Below, in pieces: positions 63,515 through 64,000 of a DNA stretch of 64,000 nt. The notes beneath the pieces were generated by a model, which saw nothing but the letters and a program-made list of their open reading frames with translations, was not told the DNA's origin and searched no databases. The position numbers and the translations under genes were made by a program. This DNA comes from Liquidambar formosana. Lineage: Eukaryota > Streptophyta > Magnoliopsida > Saxifragales > Altingiaceae. The DNA lies in assembly GCA_039720395.1 (NCBI GenBank), contig CM077826.1:29942810-30006809 (forward strand). The letters are read 5' to 3'. How positions within the stretch are numbered: the stretch's first letter is position 1; every line of letters begins with the position of its first letter.

Positions 63515-64000
63515 GTGTTTCCTTTCTCTCTTCTATGGATATCTATGGCATGGATATAGATCCTAGGAATGACGTCCCCCCGGAGCTCGTCGAGCAAAGG
63601 AAAAGGGGCGTTACCGAACCTAACATGGATGAATTGGAATCAATCAATCTAGGGACAGATGAATTGCCAAGGATAATTAAAATTGGGATAACTCTCTCGC
63701 CTGCTGAAAAAGAAAAAATTGATAATACTTCTAAAAGCCAATGTAGAGGCCTTCGCATGGTCTTATGACGATATGCCTGGTATTGATCCAGATATAGTGC
63801 AACATTACATCCCCACTAATCCCACTAAAAAGCCTATAAAGCAAAAATTAAGAAGATTAAAACCAGAATGGGCTTTGAAAGTAAAAGAAGAGGTAACTAA
63901 ACAATTAGATGCCGGGTTTCTCCAAGTTGTGGAGTACCCTGAGTGGCTGTCTAACATAGTGCCTGTGCCTAAAAAAGATGGGAAAGTGCGAATGTGTGTC
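63515..64000 (+). CDS. Reverse transcriptase N-terminal part, with frameshift, cut by the window end
   Basis: One frame reads MDIDPRNDVPPELVEQRKRG and KIGITLSPAEKEK; the next, from 63719, reads EAFAWSYDDMPGIDPDIVQH, PIKQKLRRLKPEWALKVKEE and WLSNIVPVPKKDGKVRMCV, the conserved entry to a Ty3/gypsy reverse transcriptase of the Tat lineage. The change of frame falls in an A run at about 63713-63718, where one extra A explains it. It may be a real mutation or a sequencing slip. The catalytic YxDD block lies beyond the window. Confidence 0.88.

Noticed and set aside
1..64000. tRNA, rRNA or snRNA genes
   Set aside because: No cloverleaf-like or ribosomal sequence was recognised; the tRNA-like matches seen are retroelement primer sites. 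A tRNAscan-type run would be decisive.

Overview
This is plant nuclear DNA, almost certainly from a dicot. It is AT-rich, has GT-AG introns, and carries plant-only families: an F-box/LRR-type protein, a jacalin-related lectin, plant mobile domain genes, and hAT, Harbinger, Mutator, Tat/Ogre, L1 and RTE elements. I cannot name the species. Only three host genes look functional. An F-box gene (15470-17762, +) has three exons. A jacalin-related lectin (24664-25312, +) probably has its first exon about 3.8 kb upstream. An intronless ESCRT-III gene, CHMP1 (40923-41537, -), is the third. A small zinc-finger gene copy at 29432 is broken, and an exon-like block at 2002-2139 may belong to a dead gene or a non-coding transcript.

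Left half (1-35 kb): transposons inside transposons. An L1-type LINE on the minus strand (about 6.26-13.35 kb) is split by a 178-bp hAT MITE (6785-6962, TSD CCTCGAAC) and by a 5.26-kb hAT transposon (7137-12396, TSD GTCTCTTT). The lectin's long putative intron holds foldback elements, one with a 535-bp hAT MITE inside it (23479-24013). A Mutator-type MITE at 26343-26743 has a perfect 9-bp TSD. A second relative at 28255-28954 has a Tourist MITE in its right arm. At 29863-32134 two small non-coding LTR elements (TRIM-like) lie back to back in inverted orientation. A second hAT transposase pseudogene follows at 32.5-34.1 kb.

Middle (35-43 kb): LINE remnants (an RTE at about 37.9-39.0 kb and an L1 at 39.8-40.5 kb) surround CHMP1. 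Degenerate copies of the 3' end of CHMP1 appear to lie at about 39.28 kb and 35.88 kb, suggesting an old local duplication. Upstream of CHMP1 is a Harbinger transposase pseudogene (42.5-43.2 kb), cut off by an LTR-like sequence.

Right part (43-64 kb): Ty3/gypsy DNA. A broken gene of the putative gypsy-type transposon family (44.8-46.5 kb) is cut by the 2964-bp 3' LTR of a minus-strand Tat/Ogre-like element (46508-49471). Moving inward, that element has a polypurine tract, long duplications, a 74-bp minisatellite, and two genes running opposite to its own genome: a seven-exon plant mobile domain gene (51894-54556) and a DUF7745-like gene (55059 onward). The second gene is interrupted by the 3009-bp 5' LTR of a same-family element on the plus strand (56262-59270). 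That element then shows a tRNA-Arg primer site, gag, protease with a G-patch-like segment, and the start of reverse transcriptase at the window edge.

The observation I find most interesting is a GC-rich inverted-repeat cassette that sits upstream of the TATA box in the LTRs and also upstream of both antisense genes. It looks like a shared promoter module within one retroelement family.
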